Assembly: GCA_949318235.1 (NCBI GenBank)
Contig: OX439132.1
Span: forward strand, 28,074,243 to 28,138,242
Direction: 5' to 3'
DNA length: 64,000 nucleotides
Origin: Ecdyonurus torrentis
Lineage: Eukaryota; Arthropoda; Insecta; Ephemeroptera; Heptageniidae
Part shown: piece by piece, positions 58,021-64,000 of the stretch
Numbering within the stretch: position 1 is the first letter of the stretch
How the letters are laid out: every line of letters starts with the position of its first letter
Made by a program: the position numbers and the translations under genes
The notes under the pieces: generated by a model
Database searches by the model: none
What the model was told of the DNA's origin: nothing
Seen by the model: the letters and a program-made list of their open reading frames with translations, nothing else

Positions 58021-58181
58021 CCCGGACCCGGATCCGATGAAGATTTTTGACGGGTCCGAACCCGGACCGAAAAAAAAATTACAGGTCCGGTACCCGGGTC
58101 TTCGGACTCGAGTTTTTTTTTTTTTGACGGGGTCTCGGACCCGGGTCCGCGGCCCGACAATTTTTTTGACGGGTCCGAACC
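58021..58181. repeat. GC-rich degenerate GGGTCCG repeat island
   Basis: The element TTTTTGACGGGTCCGAACC (or close variants) occurs three times, mixed with CCCGGACCCG, TACCCGGGTC and CGGACCCGGGTCCGCGG. Many of these are self-complementary. The island is sharply bounded in AT-rich DNA. The 65-codon minus-strand frame across it is a product of the repeat. Confidence 0.75.
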
Positions 58182-59409
58182 TCTGATAAAAACCATTATC
58201 TATTATAATGTAAAGTTTTCATGTTTTGATTTGTAATATTAAATTCTATAATATAAATAAAAACACAATACTCTTTAATACCAGAAAATCTTCTCAAAAG
58301 CACACGTATTATTTAATAAAAATATATTTAGAAGCATATTACTTTGTTTTTTATAAATTATATGTAAGAGCAACGTTAAAAAATTTCGAGCATGCAATGG
58401 AGCTGTTGATAAATGACCCCACTACGTCAAGGTACTCTAAAAAGGCGGTCCACGTATTCTCTAAATTATTCCTTCCACTCTCATTTTTTATAAAACTGCA
58501 ATAAATCACTAAGAAAAATACGGTAAATATTGATAATATTTATTTTTAGAACTAGAGAAAAAAATAACTTCTGGACCATGTATAGTAGTAGATTTGAAAG
58601 TGTGGAATCAATATTGCAAAAGTTTTCTACTGTTATATGATGATAAAGTTGTGGTCCTTTATATTCAAAGATGACAAAAGATTCAGAGGTTAAAGGAGCA
58701 ACATGCATTCATGTCACACAATTCTAACACGAACTGAGAGAGACTTCTTCATAAGAATTAAAAGTGAAGATTTCATATTATATATCTAAAAAAAAAAGGT
58801 TTTTTTTTTCAGCTGAAGTTTGATAATCTTTGTCATCTTTTCTTACAAACAGTTCAAAATATCTTTAAAAGAAAGAAACACAAAGTTCATTCTGAAAAGT
58901 GACTTTTCAAAGTTCATAAAGTCAACTTTTCTATAAGTTATTTTCGGAACTAAAATTAATGAAATTCAATTTTGTAAGACGTCTGCTCGTAACTTTAAAT
59001 AAGACGGTCATACTAATAAAGAGAGGGAAGAAAACAATTTATATATTTCTTTAAAGAAGAAAATCCTTAATATAAAATAACATAAGTTAAGAGTAAGAGG
59101 TCCGTTAAAGCGAAAATTTTCAAAATAATATCCAAGAGTTTATAAATAATAATATTAAACATGAGTATTAAAAAAAAAAAACAATTAAAAAAAAAAAAAA
59201 AAACTTAACTAACCAGTAACAGTAACGGTCAAATTTAATGTATATAATTTTATTTTCTATATTTATTTATATTTATTGTCATTTTAGTGAGCTTTATGTG
59301 ACCAAGATAACATTAATCTATGCGTCGTGTATAGTTTACTGTCATAGTGGTTGAAAATTTATTTGATTATATATTTTATAATCATATATATTTTTTGTAT
59401 ATATATATA

Positions 59410-59413
<4 letters not shown>

Positions 59414-59476
<63 letters not shown>
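59414..59476. repeat. (GA)n microsatellite
   Basis: About 63 bases of GA dinucleotides following a short TATATA stretch. Confidence 0.95.
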
Positions 59477-59479
<3 letters not shown>

Positions 59480-61405
59480 GGTAGAGGGTAGGATGGAGTA
59501 TTTAATATTTTATATATTATATTTATCACTTTTTTCACTATCATATTAAAAAAAAAGCAAAGTATGAATATAAACAGTATAATATGAATATTAAATTTTT
59601 TGTTACTTTGTTGTGTGCCAAACGTTAGAAGCTTTTTTTTATGTTTTCAAACCTGCGTGAAATTTTAATTATCATCCATCACTGTCTACGAAATTTCATT
59701 TTTGCACTTACATTTGAACATTTTATTTCTATAAGATCCAAAAATATCTTTAACTTTTTAATTTTCTTCTACCTCAAATAAAAACTTCTACATGTATTCC
59801 AGCTTTTAATATCAATATAAATCTTACAAATTTTGTAACATCAAACAAGAGAAAAAAAAAATAGAAAACCTTAGTCTATCACCTTTGTATTTATATGCAA
59901 ATAAAGTTGCAATTTTTTTTTTTTTAGATCAAATTTATTTTTTCTCTTTCTTATATAAGAAACGGTGTAAGGAACATAGAACGTGATGTTTTGTGCTGAA
60001 TACTAAATTCTCTAGGAGGTTATCTAGGCTGCTTTATTTAGGACCCTTGACTCTTCAGCATAGTGCTCTATAGTGCGGGTAAATATCGTAAAACTGTGTG
60101 TTTATGTCGAGACGAGAGAAAGAGAGAAAACATTATTAGAATGATCAAGAGAGGTGATAAAACTTTAAGACACAAAGTTCTTGTAGAACTTAAATACGTG
60201 TGCAAATTAAAGAACATTCTTAACAGTTCTTACTAGAAATAAAGTTTCAGTGCATTGAAGGTTTTTAACTCCAATAAAGGAATCATTTCAAAGCATATAC
60301 ACGGTAAAACAAGGCCGCCATCACAGGAACTACATGGTAAAAGATTTACGCGGTTTGCTCTAAATCGAAGTTTTGGTTTCATTATTTCATATTAGAAAAT
60401 ATTCAAACATAACAGAGTGTATGTTTCTTATATAAATAATAAATATATTTTATACAAATAAAATCATTAAATTTCTTACTGCCTTAAGCTTTTAGGAATA
60501 CAATATTGAGGGAAAAAAATATTGATATTACCACCATTGTGAAAATTCTAAGCAAAGACTTTTTTATTCTTGTCGATACAAGATACAGCTCTAAAAATAA
60601 TTTTATATTGTTAAAATTGTATAAACATCAACCTGTTCAGAGTATTTCCAATTATTTTTTAATGAATGTTACGTAACAAAATAGAACATATCATTAGTTT
60701 TCCTAAGAAGAAAACAAATAATAAAAAATTGCCATGTATATTGTATGCATGGAATTATTAGAACATAAAAAAAGCCAGTTTATACTTTAAAAACTAATTA
60801 AAATTTAACTGTTGCGTTTATCGTACTTCTATTACTTATACCAATAATATTCATGTTTAAGAGACAAAAATAATAATGTCAAAATTTTATAAGGCACATA
60901 TGGCACGTAAGATAAACTAAATACTGTAATAATAATTTACTGTTACGTGTTTTATATAGTTGAAGTATAAAAAAATCGTAATCTGGATAACAATTGCAGC
61001 AGTATTTTATCAGAATCGTCGTAAATCTGAGTTTTTATTGCGTAATTAACTCTAAATTATGAAGATACATTACTAAAGAAAATAAAATATCTTCCCATGA
61101 CTCTTCCGAGTGCAATTATGCAAATTAGATCATTAAAAATGTTATGGAGAGAAGCGTTACTTTAACAGGAGTTTTAAAAAGCATTTTCATTAAAAAATAT
61201 ATATTGTTTCTTAGTATGTTAATGTTTTAAAACTTCTTTTTTTTTTCAATTCCAAAGTAGAATTAACTATCGTTGCAAAAACTTTCAATAATATAACATT
61301 AAAATATGTCAATTTTACAGTCAAATTTTATTAAATAATTTATATACGTAAATAGAATTCAAAACCAATATGATTTACAAAATGTTCTATACAATATGCA
61401 TATTT

Positions 61406-61862
61406 CTAATGAATAGACCAGAAAAAAACATTATTATTTATATCACAAAGCACTTGATGAGACTTACATAAATACCATTTGTTTGTCTCAAAACCCAGCT
61501 GTAGCGCCGTAGCAGAGATCAGAAAATTTCGACTTATGCAACCAGTACAAAATTTTCATACTATTTTTTGCCTGTTTCTGACGTCAGAAACAAGAACAAT
61601 CACACAAATAGCATACTTTATAAATAAATAAATAATCGTCTTTATTCAAAAAAATGCAAGGAAAAAAAATTTACAAATTTTTGAAAGGGCGAGGTTTAAG
61701 CCTGACAATATGTCTGGCCCACTCTTACACCTAACCCCAGTTAGTATAGTATTTTCACGCTCTCTTATGGGGCCACATTTACATGTCATCAGTTTTGGAA
61801 ATCCCATTTTGTGTTTAATTATTAAAAAGCACAATGTTGTTTCATGTGGTTTATGACTTTAA
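61406..61862 (-). mobile_element. MITE copy 3, TTAAAG family, interrupted
   Basis: Minus-strand copy of the family at 18808 and 38438. In minus orientation it contains GCATAAGTCGAAATTTTCTG, GGGTTTTGAGACAAAC, TGACGTCAGAAAC and GAGAGCGTGAAAATACT. It is about 110 bases longer because a foreign segment (61621-61745) splits it. The end near 61406 is diverged. Confidence 0.78.
61621..61745 (-). mobile_element. Retroposon-like insertion inside a MITE
   Basis: This segment is absent from the two other copies of the host element. Read on the minus strand it begins near AACTGGGGTTAGGTGTAAG, contains GGGCCAGACATATTGTCAGG, and ends in GAATAAAGACG with (TTTA) repeats. A polyadenylation-type signal followed by short tandem repeats is what a truncated non-LTR retroposon or SINE leaves. 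Confidence 0.6.
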
Positions 61863-62444
61863 GTAATTTTAATAATTGTGTTGGTGCCTTATATCTTACT
61901 TTCAATGTTTAATGAGGAACAGTTTTGTTTATATTTGAATAATTATATTAAGTAATGCAGCTTGTTGAATGTTTTATTATATAACAAGAATGCAATGACT
62001 ACAATACATATTATGTATTATATTATGCACAGTACACATAATAACTAGCTTGGTTACTGCATGAGGTACAGAGAAGTAGGAGGCTACATAAATAATGAAC
62101 TATGTCATTAGTTTTATGCTTCAATCAACAAACAAGCGTTCATATCCTCACTAACAACTAATTACAGTTCAAATTATTTCCAATTTTCCACTACAATGCG
62201 CTTACATGTTGCATAATAATGTGCATCAATTGTTCTTGTCAATTATGATATTTAACAAAGAGCTATGTATTATAATGGTAATATTTTATAATCAAAATAT
62301 ATATTTTTAATTATTATTAGTGATATTTTTACATTTAATATAAATTTATACTAAAGCTACTTTTTATATTAATTGCAATTCATCTATTTTTTTATTATTT
62401 TTTTGTTTTCTACTTAAAATTATCTTAATTGTATTTTTGTTATA

Positions 62445-62797
62445 CTAATGAGGAAGACTACAAAAAAAATTATAAGGGGTAATTTTTTTCATAATTCTAA
62501 AAGAGTACATTGTCCTGAATCGATACATAAGTGAATTTTTATTTTTTGAGTTCATTAAGTATTTTTAATTAATTTTTGAAAGTCACGAAATGACGTCACA
62601 GGCTGTAGCTTATGCACGTGGGCATAGGAAAAAGTTGCAGTCTGTGACGTCATTTTGTGACTTTCAAAAATTAATTAAAAATACTTAATGAACTCAAAAA
62701 TTAAAAATTCACATATACATCGATTCAGGACAATGCACTCTTTTAGAATATCAAATAAAATTACCTCTTAAAATGTTTTATTCTTCCTCATTATTAG
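62445..62797. mobile_element. Large foldback element with ~160-bp arms
   Basis: CTAATGAGGAAGA at the left and CTAATAATGAGGAAGA as reverse complement of the right start arms of about 160 bases. The innermost 60 bases are almost perfect (GAGTTCATTAAGTATTTTTA, AATTTTTGAAAGTCAC, TGACGTCACAG). The spacer is about 35 bases. Near identity of the arms suggests youth or arm-to-arm conversion. Confidence 0.85.
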
Positions 62798-63417
62798 ACA
62801 AATATAAGCTTATAAATTTATATTTTTAAAGTTTTGGAGGGTAATTTCAATGCAACATATGGTTTTTCTTGTCATTGATTCCCATTGACTTAAATCGCCA
62901 TCATTTACTATCGATAATTTGAAATGTCACAAACACTCGGTTCATCTCAATGTGGAGACAAACTAATCACTAACGAAAATGTCATGTTGTCCTTACAGGG
63001 TACATGCAATTTGTCACGGTTATTCACAAGAAACTGTGAACTTCATTACTTATAGTTATTTTACATGATATCATGTATGTTGATGACGTCTTATTAATAT
63101 TAGATTATTTTGCAATGATGATCAAAGTGATATGTATAATTAACGATGAGACTTGCATTAATAATTTAGTTCCTAATATACAAAATATCGCATTAGATGT
63201 TAGTAAAAACAGGTTAATATTTTACACAAAAAAAAATAAAGAAAAAAACGTATAATAGTATTAAACTTTAATTGTTATATAATGTATACTCTATCAATTG
63301 GAAACACATGCTTATAAGAAATGTCTCATTCGCAATAATGAACTAAAATAATTAAAACAATACTGTATGAACTGTGACAGATTAAATTTGCTCGTGTCAA
63401 AGGATCACGCAAGTAAA

Positions 63418-63470
63418 TGTACACCTTTTGTGGCCTCTAATAAAACCCACTTATTATTATTATAAATTTA
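63418..63470 (+). mobile_element. Possible retroposon 3' tail, second TTTTGTGGCCTCT copy
   Basis: CACCTTTTGTGGCCTCTAAT followed by AAAACCCAC and TTATTATTATTATA. Matches the motif at 33337-33385. Confidence 0.4.
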
Positions 63471-64000
63471 AATATTTATTTATTTAGCAACAGACAAGTC
63501 CAAATACACTGAATATAATAATAATAAAAAAATGTAAAAGTCTTAATATAACGCAATATAAAAATTTATACATAGCACATACACATACAGTATTTTTATT
63601 TTTATAATACGTAATATAATATTTTATTAAGATGATCGAGATTTGTTACGTTTTGAGTTATACATCTTTTTTTTTTTTTTTTTTTTTTTTTGAGTCAACA
63701 AAAGTTTAGGTCACGTTCACACGGTCCAATATTTCCAATGAGCAATGATTTTGATTGCATGCAATCTTCATGTAAAACCATTAAAATTTCATGTAATTAA
63801 ATTTATTGCATAAGCGCAAAATAACCTAATATACAGTATAGTAAGTTATTAGACTATAAGAAAATATTTTCTGTGTAAATATTTTAAAGGTAAACTTTAC
63901 TTTATTAAGTGTTAAATTAGAGTAATTAATGTATAATAAAATACTCTTATAAATATGTTATATTAAGAGCAAGCAAAATAAGTAAAACCATAAAATGGTA

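Larger units (their letters stand above)
41008..64000. other. 23 kb without a recognisable exon
   Basis: Both strands were read for coding stretches. The G+C rises here are explained by MITEs, repeats or unassigned islands (42785-43000, 47740-47870, 48540-48620, 52230-52400, 58021-58181). None gives the missing FLVCR N-terminal helices. The region is therefore probably a long 5' intron of that gene, or intron plus intergenic DNA. It is crowded with microsatellites and inverted-repeat elements listed separately. Confidence 0.5.

Noticed and set aside
58226..58504. 92-codon plus-strand frame ending NDPTTSRYSKKAVHVFSKLF
   Set aside because: The second half looks less AT-biased and could be an exon, but I recognise no family, and there is no supporting splice partner or promoter nearby.

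Overview
The window is a very AT-rich piece of eukaryotic nuclear DNA with short GT-AG introns, many (GA)n, (TA)n and poly-A tracts, and coding exons that stand out as local rises in G+C. The gene families and exon layout point to an arthropod, most likely an insect. The esterases remind me of hymenopteran ones, but that is a weak impression. All genes I can support lie on the minus strand. Gene models were built by hand from splice sites, reading-frame continuity and family motifs.

Layout from left to right. (1) Positions 127-264 hold the first coding exon of a carboxylesterase that runs off the left edge and has no signal peptide. (2) Positions 1259-4416 hold a complete ten-exon secreted carboxylesterase of about 550 residues with an intact catalytic triad. 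The two form a head-to-tail tandem pair. (3) Positions 5431-18106 hold an 18-exon Na+/H+ exchanger (NHE/SLC9A-type) gene of about 1625 residues. Its first exon, about 2.56 kb long, encodes a signal peptide and an extracellular domain of roughly 790 residues rich in Pro, Lys, Asp and Thr. This sits in front of an otherwise recognisable exchanger domain whose tail carries its own short repeats. (4) Positions 18107-24512 are intergenic and rich in small transposon relics. (5) Positions 24513-41007 hold the C-terminal half (five exons, 286 residues) of an FLVCR/SLC49-family major facilitator. (6) From 41008 to 64000 I recognise no protein exon. The missing N-terminal FLVCR exons must lie beyond the window or have escaped me, so this stretch is probably a large 5' intron of that gene.

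The non-coding DNA is dominated by short inverted-repeat elements (MITEs). At least eight families can be recognised from their own inverted repeats or repeated copies. One copy carries a nested retroposon tail and another pair sits in tandem. A compact promoter-like block that looks like a solo LTR lies inside an FLVCR intron. The octamer TGACGTCA recurs about 17 times, often inside unrelated MITEs.

The best candidate for something undescribed is the exchanger with the giant proline-rich ectodomain. The genes show no obvious joint pathway: esterase hydrolysis, ion exchange and solute transport are separate functions that happen to be neighbours.
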